Source: Bacillus sp. FJAT-49711 (GTDB taxonomy: Bacteria > Bacillota > Bacilli > Bacillales > Bacillaceae_C). Taken from it: DNA of 64,000 nt. Below the pieces are notes generated by a model, which had not been told where the DNA came from, ran no database searches, and was given only the letters and a program-made list of their open reading frames with translations. A program made the translations under genes and the position numbers. Location: contig NZ_JAGYPL010000001.1 of assembly GCF_018343715.1 (NCBI RefSeq), positions 1,422,167 to 1,486,166 of the forward strand, written 5' to 3'. This document shows, piece by piece, positions 19,079-27,938 of the stretch (its first letter is position 1; each line of letters begins with the position of its first letter).

Positions 19079-19861
19079 TTAATCCAGCTGCTTTAGTGGA
19101 AGCCAACGAACAACATCCTGAATGGTCTTATCCCAGAATGCCCAATCGTGGACTCCAGATTCCTCAGTATAAGTATAATCAAGATCTGTATTCATAAATG
19201 CTTCCTTAAGATCAAGATTATACTTATATAGGTGGTCTTCCTTTCCGCAGCTTTGGTAAAATTTTGGCTTGCTTTCCGATAATTTATCGCATTGTTCTAT
19301 AAGATGGCATAAATCGTTTTCAGTTCCTTCCTGTGGTTCTTCTCCAAATACTAGCCTTAAAAAATCTGGTGAATTCCATTCTTGCATGATTTTCGATGAG
19401 GAAAAATTAGCCGTAGATAGACCTGCTGCAGCTGCAAATTGATTTGGTTTGCTTAAAGCCCACTTGAACGCCCCATATCCACCCATCGACAATCCAGCTA
19501 CAAAGTTATCCTCTTTGGCTTCCGACAATGGAAACAAGGATCTAGCAATTTTAGGAAGCTCTTCCATCAAGAAAGTTCCATACTTACCTCCATAAGCCAT
19601 ATTCGTATAGAAACTAAAATGTGCATCCGGCATAACAACAGCTAACCCGAGGTCAGATACATATCTTTCAATTGAGGTTCTGCGGTTCCATATGGAATCA
19701 TCATCCGATCCCCCGTGAAGCAACCAAAGCGTAGGATGACTGTCTCTTTTTGCTACACCATTCATCCCCACTTGACTATTTGTTTGTTGTGGTAAAATTA
19801 CAGTCATAGAAGTGCTCATTCCCAATGCATCCGAGAAAAAATTACATTTTATTAAAGCCAT
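19079..19861 (-). CDS. esterase, PF00756-type (esterase D/feruloyl esterase-like)
   Basis: A 260-residue alpha/beta hydrolase. LWLLHGGSDDDSIW carries the oxyanion region, GLSMGGYG holds the nucleophile Ser125, and the final His is in ESGVHDWAFWD. This is the esterase D/tributyrin-esterase group, which includes feruloyl and acetyl-xylan esterases. No signal peptide is seen, so it is likely cytoplasmic. It is divergent from the LysR gene and first in line on the minus strand before atuA (about 180 bases apart), so it is a likely target of that regulator. It is a third kind of ester hydrolase in this island. Confidence 0.87.
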   Translation of the reverse strand: MALIKCNFFSDALGMSTSMTVILPQQTNSQVGMNGVAKRDSHPTLWLLHGGSDDDSIWNRRTSIERYVSDLGLAVVMPDAHFSFYTNMAYGGKYGTFLMEELPKIARSLFPLSEAKEDNFVAGLSMGGYGAFKWALSKPNQFAAAAGLSTANFSSSKIMQEWNSPDFLRLVFGEEPQEGTENDLCHLIEQCDKLSESKPKFYQSCGKEDHLYKYNLDLKEAFMNTDLDYTYTEESGVHDWAFWDKTIQDVVRWLPLKQLD

Positions 19862-20186
19862 TTTTTAAATTTCCTTTTAATATAAAAGAATTATACTAAT
19901 TACATTTCTATCAAATCGTTGTTATTTCCATCCCTAAGATAATAGAATTGATAATACTAATTCTCTCTTTGCATATGATCCTTTAGTTAACTGACACTAG
20001 GATATTATTACCTCCTTTCAAAATGGAAATTTAAATACATTTGTTTTGGTGGTTTTCAATCTTTTCTGAATAATGAAGTTTTAACTAAGTATTGTATGAA
20101 CAACTTAATTTGATTTTATATATAGGTAATAGAAATGTAAAATACAGTATGTTAATATTAATATAGGCACAGCCTATAGAAAGGGG
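19862..20186. promoter_or_regulatory. divergent promoter region between esterase and lysR genes
   Basis: 325 bases, strongly AT-rich. The clearest element is the palindrome TATAGGC-ACA-GCCTATA at 20162-20178, just before the lysR RBS, a plausible autoregulatory site. It also contains several T-N11-A arrangements, which are uninformative in such AT-rich DNA. Confidence 0.45.
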
Positions 20187-21104
20187 ATGATATTTATCAG
20201 AATCGAACAGCTAAAATACTTTGTAGAACTAGCTAAATACCAATCATTTTCTCTTGCTGCTAAGAATCTTCATATTTCTCAACCAAGTATTAGCCAAGCC
20301 ATTTCTAATTTGGAGGATGAATTAAATGTGAAGTTATTTGAACGGTCACGTTCTGGAGTGAAACTAACAAAAATAGGTCGGACGCTATTAAAAAAAACAC
20401 AGAGTACCCTTAATCTAATCCAAGACATCTATGATGAAGCTCAAGCACAAACCGATATATTGAATGGGAGTTTAAAGATAGCTACCATTCCCAGTATGTC
20501 CAACGCATTCCTTAGTGATGTACTGTCAATTTATAAGAAAAAGCATCCATATGTTCGTATTGAGGTAAATGAGGACGGTTCTAAACAAATTATGCAAGAT
20601 GTAATTACTAATCGAGTGGATATTGGATTAATCTCCTCTCAGCCTGGTGATCAATTAGATAACAGAGTGGAATTTCGTCATTTACTAACTGGCACTTATA
20701 TGGTTTGCATTGGCAAGAACTCTACTGTCCCCCTTTTTAATCCAATGCCGGTAGAAATAATCGCTCAAGAACCGATTGTGACATTTATAGAGAATTTTCG
20801 ACAACATGAATATCTGAAAAAATTGTTAAATACTGACCATTTCAATATAATGTTAACAACTGGCCAAACAGAGACAACTAAAAAGTTAATTACCGAGGGA
20901 GTCGCTATTGGTTTTTATCCTAATTTCTCCATCATGAATAACGCATATGTTCAGTCTGGCGACATTATTCCTTTGGAAATACAAAATAATGATTTAATTC
21001 TCTTATTTGGATGGATTCGATTAAAAAATCGACATATGTCCAAGGCTTCTAAAGAATTTATTAAAGTTTTGAAAATGGCTATTCAAAATAAAGGATTTTC
21101 CTAA
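20187..21104 (+). CDS. LysR family transcriptional regulator
   Basis: A 305-residue LysR protein. The N-terminal winged helix-turn-helix is classic: RIEQLKYFVELAKYQSFSLA, then LHISQPSISQAISNLEDEL and LFERSRSGVKLT. The remainder is the two-lobed effector domain (IATIPSMSNAFLSDV..., TTGQTETTKKLITEGVAIGF). It is divergent to the esterase/atuA genes and probably controls them in response to a pathway intermediate. The annotated ATG directly abuts the AAAGGGG ribosome site; the usual family start (M-R-I-E-Q-L) would fall on an ATC codon at 20196, so the true start is uncertain. Confidence 0.88.
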   Translation: MIFIRIEQLKYFVELAKYQSFSLAAKNLHISQPSISQAISNLEDELNVKLFERSRSGVKLTKIGRTLLKKTQSTLNLIQDIYDEAQAQTDILNGSLKIATIPSMSNAFLSDVLSIYKKKHPYVRIEVNEDGSKQIMQDVITNRVDIGLISSQPGDQLDNRVEFRHLLTGTYMVCIGKNSTVPLFNPMPVEIIAQEPIVTFIENFRQHEYLKKLLNTDHFNIMLTTGQTETTKKLITEGVAIGFYPNFSIMNNAYVQSGDIIPLEIQNNDLILLFGWIRLKNRHMSKASKEFIKVLKMAIQNKGFS

Positions 21105-21320
21105 AAAAGGATAAAAGATTTAAGTGTGCCTGTCGCCACTCGAGTTTTTTTGCATTGATTTTTTCACATTAACCTATAAACTCACCCATGATCGACACGT
21201 GCTCGGTTCATGTCGATCTATTCCCTTATATATATCTACAAATTACCGATATATTTCTCCAATAACGTTTGATAAAGAGACGGGGGAAATTCTTACTTCA
21301 AAAATTACTTGAATCAAAAT

Positions 21321-21840
21321 GGACTTAGAAAGTGATCAACCTATTAAAGGAATGATATTACTTGGCGCCAATTTGTCATTCCGCCAAATTAATAGTATTG
21401 CAGAAAAAAAACGAATCTAGTAGTTACGATACGTGCTTTGAAACAGAAAATATGATTTTATTGTAATGAATATGTTCTACACGCTTTCAATGCGACAAAT
21501 TACCTGTTGGATAGAGGACAAAACTAAAATTGGATATGTTGAGTCAGACATTCGTTTTTACAATTTTGATATAAGAAGAGTGGATTTAAAATAGCATTAA
21601 AGGAACGAGTTATAGTTCTTACTAAGAAGTTTCAATATACATTACCGCCTACACAGGATGTTTCCCAATTGGTTCGATAATATCTAGGACTCCCAAATCA
21701 ATCATCTTGAATTGACGACAATTGATGTAAAAAAGGAAAAAATTGCAGAAATGACCGTTGTTAGGAAAATTCAAAGTATTGAAAGTAAGGAAAACGATTG
21801 AATGAAAATGTTTGAGAATACGGAATTAGTGTGAAGAAAT
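21321..21840 (+). pseudogene. LacI/GalR-family regulator pseudogene (C-terminal part)
   Basis: Short blocks in shifting frames read as the effector domain of a LacI-family repressor: KGMILLGANLSFRQINSI, HAFNATNYLLDRG, KIGYVESDIRFYNFDIRRV, ALKERVIVLTKKFQYTLPP, LTTIDVKKEKIAEMTV and IQSIESKEND with NTELV near the end. Frameshifts, stops and a missing middle block of roughly 60 residues make it non-functional. The DNA-binding domain is not recognisable upstream, although a hairpin GATCGACA/TGTCGATC lies near 21191-21218. It probably once regulated sugar genes such as the rhamnosidase remnant nearby. Confidence 0.75.
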
Positions 21841-21866
21841 TCATGTATTTACCTATAGAATCAAAA

Positions 21867-21901
21867 AAGTGATGATTTCCGTAAGATGGAAATCACCACT
21901 T
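21867..21901. terminator. bidirectional hairpin terminator
   Basis: Arms 21867-21880 and 21888-21901 pair over 14 bases with one mismatch, loop of 7. On the minus strand it is followed by TTTTTT, so it ends the 136-residue gene; on the plus strand it is followed by TTCTTATTTT. Confidence 0.75.
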
Positions 21902-21908
21902 TCTTATT

Positions 21909-22319
21909 TTATCCATAATGAAGTTTTAATTTTGCGTACATATCTTGTAAAGTAAATGCGGAGTCGACAAAATGATACCAGCGTACCATTCTCTCTTTTT
22001 GGTAATGGACATATCGCATATCGCTAGTTTCCCTTGGGGCAGGCTTCATCACCCAACCATATTGATGCTCATCAAGTAAAAGGCTTACAATTGGTGAGTT
22101 ACCTGAGTACCACACTTCTCCTTGGTGCCGATGGGAGATAAGAACTGTCACAAAGTTAAAATCACTCATTTTTTGAATTAAACAAGCCCCAATTTCTCTG
22201 TAAGGTTTTACATTAACTGCGAGTTCAGCAAGACTCACTCGCATTATTTTATAGACATTTTCAGGAATTATCCATAAAGAAATATTCGATTTGAATACAA
22301 TTTGCTGCGTGTATTTCAT
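21909..22319 (-). CDS. hypothetical protein, 136 residues
   Basis: The frame encodes MKYTQQIVFKSNISLWIIPE... ending DMYAKLKLHYG. I do not recognise the family. It has no signal peptide or membrane segment and is rich in aromatic residues and His. It starts four bases after the stop of the GH78 pseudogene, has no good ribosome site of its own, and is followed by a strong terminator. It may be a genuine gene that was translationally coupled to the rhamnosidase gene before that gene broke, or it may itself be a fragment. Confidence 0.45.
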   Translation of the reverse strand: MKYTQQIVFKSNISLWIIPENVYKIMRVSLAELAVNVKPYREIGACLIQKMSDFNFVTVLISHRHQGEVWYSGNSPIVSLLLDEHQYGWVMKPAPRETSDMRYVHYQKERMVRWYHFVDSAFTLQDMYAKLKLHYG

Positions 22320-22322
22320 TCA

Positions 22323-22661
22323 TTAAGTTAAATTAAAATCTAACATCTGCCCAAACGCCCCCACCGGAGTTAGACCACCAATATAGCGAACGAGCCCATC
22401 TCCAATACAGCCGAATGCATAATGATTAAAAGAAAATGATCCCACAGTACCATCTGGTTTAACCGCTTCCCATGATTCCTAAATCGTTGTGGCACCATGT
22501 TGTACTTCATATAGCCAAGATGGACATTCAGTTTGCAGGAGAAGCTTACAGACAATATGTTCATATCCATTTTCACAAAGAACATCCATTATATATGGGA
22601 CGGATAAAACTCCAGTATCTATTCGATCATTATTCAGCTTAATTAATTCTACCAATCTGTC
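22323..22661 (-). pseudogene. GH78 alpha-L-rhamnosidase pseudogene fragment
   Basis: One minus-strand frame reads DTGVLSVPYIMDVLCENGYE, CPSWLYEVQHGATTI, a TAG stop, then ESWEAVKPDGT, FSFNHYAFGCIGDGLVRYI and GGLTPVGAFG. This matches the C-terminal third of the (alpha/alpha)6 barrel of GH78 enzymes; the intact neighbour has CxxxPSWLYQVTKGATTIWEHWDG at the same place. The expected W of TIWE is the TAG. Only about 110 codons remain and the upstream part is gone. Divergence from the intact gene shows it was a paralog, not a recent duplicate. Confidence 0.85.
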
Positions 22662-22974
22662 TTAGACCTGTATAAGATTAATACCTCCCTAGTTAAAACA
22701 TAATTTCATATAGTAATATTCAAAAAAATCTATGCCCTTCTGACAATTCTTAACGGTACCTGATGGGAACGGATGGCAACGAAAATCTATGTTAATAAGA
22801 TTAAAAAAGTTTCCGGAACCACGTATCTAGATTACGGTTTTCTTTTTATAAAAAAGTAATCACACCTAAAATAATTGGTAGGTTACTTTAAAACATATTG
22901 AAACTCTCTTTCGCATCGTAATTATGACAAATTAACAAGTTACGATGTGCATTACAATTTGGGATCTTCAATAG
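22662..22974. other. intergenic stretch, no gene seen
   Basis: 313 bases between the GH78 fragment and the intact GH78 gene. I see a weak hairpin with A/T tracts around 22803-22858 that could end the intact gene on the minus strand, but no convincing coding remnant. Confidence 0.3.
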
Positions 22975-25623
22975 TTAATATGCAAAACGGTACTTTCCAG
23001 ATCCAACTAATACCTTTACTTGTCCACTATCTACTGTTGCAGCAAGCTCTTTAGATTGCTCTAACTGCAGATCACTTTCAAATATTTCTTTCCGGGAGGC
23101 ATTAGGCAAAATAATTTCAGCCGCTGTATTAGCCGGAATCGTCACTTCCACTTCCATCGTTCCATCCTCATGTTTTTTCCAACTTGAGAAAATCGTGCCA
23201 TACATTGTTTCTAGTTTCCCTTTAGCATACGATAAACCTTCTCCTGGAAGTGGCTTAATGATGCTCTTCTTATAAGCAGGGTACTGTTCATCCATATTAA
23301 TTCCTGTTACTTTGCGATATAACCAATCTCCAATAGCCCCATAAGCGTAATGGTTAAAGGAGTTCATGTCTGCACTCCAAAAACTGCCGTCTTCTTTAAT
23401 ACCATCCCAATGCTCCCAAATTGTAGTCGCACCTTTTGTGACTTGGTATAACCATGATGGATAATCTTTTTGAAATAACAGTTTATATGCAGCTTCATTT
23501 TGGCCATTTTCACTTAATACATGGTTTAAGTAAGGCGTTCCTACAAAGCCTGTTGTTAAATGGAAATCACTCTCTTTCAATAAGTCCATTAGTTTCTCCA
23601 CTGCCCTTACTTTTGCTTTTCCTTCTACTAATTCAAACATTAAAGCAAGTAATTGCGCAGTTTGCGTTGGCACTGAAAGGCGGCCAGCTGGTGTGACAAA
23701 TTCCTCGTTAAAAGCTTTTACTATATTTGCGTGAAGCATAGCATATAGTTCCGCATCATGAGATTTCCCAAGAATTTGAGCTGTTTTTTGAAGCAAGGAA
23801 GTAGAATATGCATAAAAAGCAGTGGCGATATAATCCCGATCTGTTGCCCCGACATAACTATCTGGCTTTGAATCAAGAGCAAGCCAATCTCCGAAGTGAA
23901 AGCCGGTATTCCATAAAAATTCGTTTTCCCCTTGCTTGCGTATATATTCAACCCAAGCTTTCATACTGTCATACTGTTCTTCTAGCAATCTCTGATCCCC
24001 ATAAACGAGATAAATAGTCCATGGGCAAATGACAGCTGCATCTCCCCAAGCTGCTGAACTGAATGGAGGCGGAAATTGTTGATTGCCTTTTTTTCCAAGA
24101 ACATTCGGTACAACAAAAGGAACTCCACCATCATCAGCTTGATCACTTTTTAAATCTCTTAGCCACTTAGTGAAAAAAGGAGCAACATTCATTAAATATG
24201 CTGAGGTTCGGATAAACATTTGTGCATCACCTGTCCATCCAAGCCTTTCATCACGCTGTGGACAATCTGTAGGCACATCAAGAAAGTTCCCTTTTAATCC
24301 CCACAAAATATTATGTTGCAACTGATTAATCAGTGGGTCAGAACATTCAAAGCTGCCAGTAGGTTCCATTTCAGAATGGAGAACCACTCCGGTGAAATCA
24401 TCCAAATTAAGCTGGCCCTCGGTAAATCCAATCAACTGAACATATCGGAATCCTTGGAACGTAAAATAGGGTTCAAATGTCTCTTTTTCCCCACCCTTTA
24501 AAATATAATGATTCGTTTGTTTAGCCGTACGAATATTATCCATATAGAAATTTCCGTCTTTATCCAGCACTTCTGCGTGGACTAACTTTACTTCTTGGCC
24601 AGCTTCTCCTCGTATAGAAAGGCGCAGCCATCCGACCATATTTTGTCCCATATCAAGGACAACTTCATCTTTAGGAGTCGTGATGAGTGCTATTGGTTTG
24701 ATTTCTTCTATTTTTCGAACATCATCGTTTTCTTGAGCAACAATAATATCTTTTGTATATGAAATGGCTTCGACACGTTTCCAAATCTCTTCTTTTAGTT
24801 CTAGACGAGCATCATATGTTTCACCATGATAAATCTCAGACATGAGAATTGGACTTGCTGCAGCTTCCCACTGATCGTCTGAAGCAATAATCATTTCTGT
24901 CCCATCTTCGAGTGTAATGTGCATTTGAAATAGAAGTGCAAGACGGCTCCCATAATGAGAATGTGCTCCAGACCAAGCAAGTTCTCCCTTATACCATCCA
25001 TTTCCTAGTAAAGCTTCAATAATATTTTCCCTACTATTAAGTAAAGCGGTTACATCATAAGTTTGATATTGCAGTCTTTCATGATAATTCGTCCAACCGG
25101 GGGTGAAATACGCATCTCCTACTTTTTGGCCATTTAAATGCAAATGATATATACCTAAAGCGGTTGCATAAATACGTGCAGAAGCGATCGGAGCATTTAT
25201 ACTAAAGCTTCGGCGCAATATTGGACTTTGGGTATCATCAACTAATTTCAAATCATTCGGCGCACTGATCCAATCAGCCATCCAACCGTCCTTATTAAGC
25301 AATCCCGTTTCCCAAAAACAAGTTTCTGACCAGCCCGTTCTTTCCCCTTGCTTATTACTAGCTTGTACACGATAGTAGTAACGCTTTCGTGGTGTAACAT
25401 GTATATCCTTTAATTCAATATGGATGCTCTCTTCGGACATTACTTCACCAGAATCCCAAAGCAGGTTGACGAAATCTTGATCATCTGAAACTTGAATCTG
25501 GTAGGAAGATTGCACAACTCCTCTTTGATCAGATCGTAGTTTCCAACTAATCCGCGGTTTTTTCACATCAATTCCAATTGGATTTATCTTGTACTCAGAG
25601 CGAACATCTGAAATTGTAAACAT
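22975..25623 (-). CDS. GH78 alpha-L-rhamnosidase
   Basis: An 882-residue enzyme with the bacterial rhamnosidase domain order: N-terminal beta domain with a fibronectin-like start (ISWKLRSDQRGVVQSSYQIQ), the Bac_rhamnosid beta-sandwich (about 140-430), the six-hairpin catalytic barrel starting near 430, and a C-terminal beta sheet ending SGKYRFAY. The catalytic region is VPTDCPQRDERLGWTGD (450-466), whose conserved acidic residues include the general acid. No signal peptide is present, so it likely works on imported rhamnosides. It appears monocistronic, between a pseudogene paralog and an S9 peptidase, and may share substrate with the LplA-like importer 6 kb away. Confidence 0.9.
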   Translation of the reverse strand: MFTISDVRSEYKINPIGIDVKKPRISWKLRSDQRGVVQSSYQIQVSDDQDFVNLLWDSGEVMSEESIHIELKDIHVTPRKRYYYRVQASNKQGERTGWSETCFWETGLLNKDGWMADWISAPNDLKLVDDTQSPILRRSFSINAPIASARIYATALGIYHLHLNGQKVGDAYFTPGWTNYHERLQYQTYDVTALLNSRENIIEALLGNGWYKGELAWSGAHSHYGSRLALLFQMHITLEDGTEMIIASDDQWEAAASPILMSEIYHGETYDARLELKEEIWKRVEAISYTKDIIVAQENDDVRKIEEIKPIALITTPKDEVVLDMGQNMVGWLRLSIRGEAGQEVKLVHAEVLDKDGNFYMDNIRTAKQTNHYILKGGEKETFEPYFTFQGFRYVQLIGFTEGQLNLDDFTGVVLHSEMEPTGSFECSDPLINQLQHNILWGLKGNFLDVPTDCPQRDERLGWTGDAQMFIRTSAYLMNVAPFFTKWLRDLKSDQADDGGVPFVVPNVLGKKGNQQFPPPFSSAAWGDAAVICPWTIYLVYGDQRLLEEQYDSMKAWVEYIRKQGENEFLWNTGFHFGDWLALDSKPDSYVGATDRDYIATAFYAYSTSLLQKTAQILGKSHDAELYAMLHANIVKAFNEEFVTPAGRLSVPTQTAQLLALMFELVEGKAKVRAVEKLMDLLKESDFHLTTGFVGTPYLNHVLSENGQNEAAYKLLFQKDYPSWLYQVTKGATTIWEHWDGIKEDGSFWSADMNSFNHYAYGAIGDWLYRKVTGINMDEQYPAYKKSIIKPLPGEGLSYAKGKLETMYGTIFSSWKKHEDGTMEVEVTIPANTAAEIILPNASRKEIFESDLQLEQSKELAATVDSGQVKVLVGSGKYRFAY

Positions 25624-25737
25624 AGTATTCTCCCTCCTATTTTGATGATACTTTTAAATACACCTGATATAAATGTACCATTTTTTGTTTACTTTTGTAT
25701 ATGTATTTTTATCTTTGTTTTACATGTAAAATAAAAA

Positions 25738-25769
25738 TGGCTTAAGAAGTATTTTCACTTCTTAAGCCA
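25738..25769 (-). terminator. intrinsic terminator of the S9 peptidase gene
   Basis: Perfect 12-base arms (25738-25749 and 25758-25769) with an 8-base loop, followed on the minus strand by TTTTTATTTTA. It lies 13 bases beyond the peptidase stop. Confidence 0.9.
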
Positions 25770-25781
25770 ATCATTTTATAT

Positions 25782-27764
25782 TTATAAATATTTTACAAAC
25801 CAATCTCTAATATATTCCAACCTATTAATTCTTAATGTTGGTTTTCCGCTCCTTGAAAGCTCGTGATTGGATTCAGGAAAACGAACGAATTTTGTTTCCT
25901 TTTTACGATGTTTTAAGGCGATGAATAATTGCTCAGCTTGCTCAATCGGACAGCGGTAGTCCTTTTCGCCATGTAAAATTAAAAGTGGAGTCACTACATT
26001 ATTCACATATTTTAGTGGTGAATGATTCCAAAGCTTTTCAATATCATCTAGGTCAGCTAGGATTTGCCAATCCGTAAAGTAATAGCCGATATCACTTACA
26101 CCGTAGAAACTAATCCAGTTGCAAATGGAACGTTGAGTGACTGCTGCTTTAAAGCGATTCGTATGGCCGACAATCCAGTTTGTCATGAAGCCGCCATAGC
26201 TGCCACCTGTTACACCGAGACGATCTCGATCAATAAAATCATATTGGTCTAATGCATAATCGACAGCAGCCATTAAGTCATTATAATCATTGCCGCCATA
26301 ATCCCCACGAACTGCATCGACAAATTTCTGACCGTAACCGTGGCTTCCTCTAGGATTCGTGTATAGAACCGCAAAGCCTTGAGCAGCAAGGATTTGGAAT
26401 TCATTAAAATACGTGTTGGCATACATAGCATGCGGACCACCATGAATTTCTAAAATAAGTGGATATTTTTTTCCTTCTTCATATCCAACTGGTTTCATAA
26501 TCCAGCCGCTTACTTTCCAGCCATCTGCCCCTTCAAAATCAATAGCTTCTGGAACAGATAATTCTCTCGTTTTTAAAAATTCTTCATTTATATTAGTAAG
26601 CTGTTCCTTTTCGCCAGTTTTTAAATTTACATAAAATAAATCACCTGGATTTGTCGGAGTGCTGATAGCTGCTACCGCTTTATCATTTTTGGCATCAAGT
26701 GAAAAGCCGTAAACATATTGATTATCGTTGATTGCTGGATATAATTCTCCAAAAAGATTTCCGAAATAAATAGTGGTGTTTCCGTTATCTGACACCTGGA
26801 AATAAAAGCTATTACCATCCTCCAGCCATTGTACGCGCGGAGCTGCTGCACCTTGAAGGAAATCTCCCACAACAAAATCACCGACTGGCGCATCAAAATC
26901 ACTTGTTACACATGTTTTGCTGTCATTCTCCAAATCATAAATCCAGAGTTTTGCATGTGTCGCATTCTCAAATTCTCTTTCGCTTCCAACAAAAGCAAGA
27001 TAACGATTGTTTGGCGACCATGATGTTTGATAAAACATACCCGAACCTTCCGTAATTTTGCGAGCATCTTTCGTTTCTAAATCTAATAAATATATATCAC
27101 TCATAAATGAAAAATCCAGATCCTCTGTTAAGTCAGCAGTGTAAGTAAGATACTTTCCGTCGGGTGACCATGTACCAAGCTGGAAATTATGTTTTCCTTC
27201 GGTAATAAGCTCTAATTCTTCGGATTCTAAATTAACTACGGCAATATGAGAAAATTGCTCCATATCCATAAATCCAGCAGCATCAGATTTATGCTTCATT
27301 TTTTCTATTTCAAGCGGTTTTAGTTCTTTTTCTTCTTTCTTATCTTTTTCTACCTTATCAAAAATGTTTTCGTCTTTTCCCAGTTTTACAGAAAAAGCAA
27401 TTTTCTTTCCGCACGGAGACCAAACAGGTGACGTAGCACCATTTTTACAGTCAGTGATTTGCTTTGCCTCACCCCCTGCTTTAGAAAGAACAAAAATTTG
27501 TGGTTTGCCGTTTCTTGTAGAGACAAACGCTATTTTGCTTCCATCTGGAGACCAAACAGGTGAACTTGTTTTATCACCTCCAAATGTCCACTGTTGAGGT
27601 ATTTTTTCATTTAAATTTATGTAAAATAAGTTAGAAACATAGTCCTTTTTCTTTTTATCAATATGTGTCTTGACGTACACAACTTCGGTTCCATTTGGGG
27701 ATAGCTGTGGATCAGCAACTGATTTTAACTCATATAAATCTTCTGGTTTAATTCCTTTTGTCAT
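25782..27764 (-). CDS. S9 family prolyl oligopeptidase-type peptidase
   Basis: A 660-residue protein similar in build to Bacillus YuxL. The N-terminal ~400 residues are a beta-propeller of WD40-like PD40 repeats (SSPVWSPDGSKIAFVSTR, SPVWSPCGKKIAFS, LGTWSPDGKYLTYTAD, TSWSPNNRYLAFVGS). The C-terminal alpha/beta hydrolase domain has GGSYGGFMTNW with Ser522, Asp602 in HGEKDYRCP and His634 in ESNHELSRSG. It is probably a cytoplasmic peptidase or acylaminoacyl-peptidase. It is monocistronic with its own terminator. Confidence 0.88.
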   Translation of the reverse strand: MTKGIKPEDLYELKSVADPQLSPNGTEVVYVKTHIDKKKKDYVSNLFYINLNEKIPQQWTFGGDKTSSPVWSPDGSKIAFVSTRNGKPQIFVLSKAGGEAKQITDCKNGATSPVWSPCGKKIAFSVKLGKDENIFDKVEKDKKEEKELKPLEIEKMKHKSDAAGFMDMEQFSHIAVVNLESEELELITEGKHNFQLGTWSPDGKYLTYTADLTEDLDFSFMSDIYLLDLETKDARKITEGSGMFYQTSWSPNNRYLAFVGSEREFENATHAKLWIYDLENDSKTCVTSDFDAPVGDFVVGDFLQGAAAPRVQWLEDGNSFYFQVSDNGNTTIYFGNLFGELYPAINDNQYVYGFSLDAKNDKAVAAISTPTNPGDLFYVNLKTGEKEQLTNINEEFLKTRELSVPEAIDFEGADGWKVSGWIMKPVGYEEGKKYPLILEIHGGPHAMYANTYFNEFQILAAQGFAVLYTNPRGSHGYGQKFVDAVRGDYGGNDYNDLMAAVDYALDQYDFIDRDRLGVTGGSYGGFMTNWIVGHTNRFKAAVTQRSICNWISFYGVSDIGYYFTDWQILADLDDIEKLWNHSPLKYVNNVVTPLLILHGEKDYRCPIEQAEQLFIALKHRKKETKFVRFPESNHELSRSGKPTLRINRLEYIRDWFVKYL

Positions 27765-27938
27765 TTTTTATCGCCCTTTCTTGTTAATCCTCATTATTAT
27801 ACAATATTTCGACCCCCTAAGTATTTTTCCTGCTCGCGAAGGGGAAAATTTTCATACTGTCACGATTTTCATCTTGCTATACGAATTTTTTCTTAGTATT
27901 ATATAAGGGAACACACGTTCCGTTTAGGAGGCATCTAA

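Noticed and set aside
22370..22585. 71-residue minus-strand frame
   Set aside because: It is an out-of-frame reading of the GH78 pseudogene; the true frame reads as rhamnosidase with one stop.
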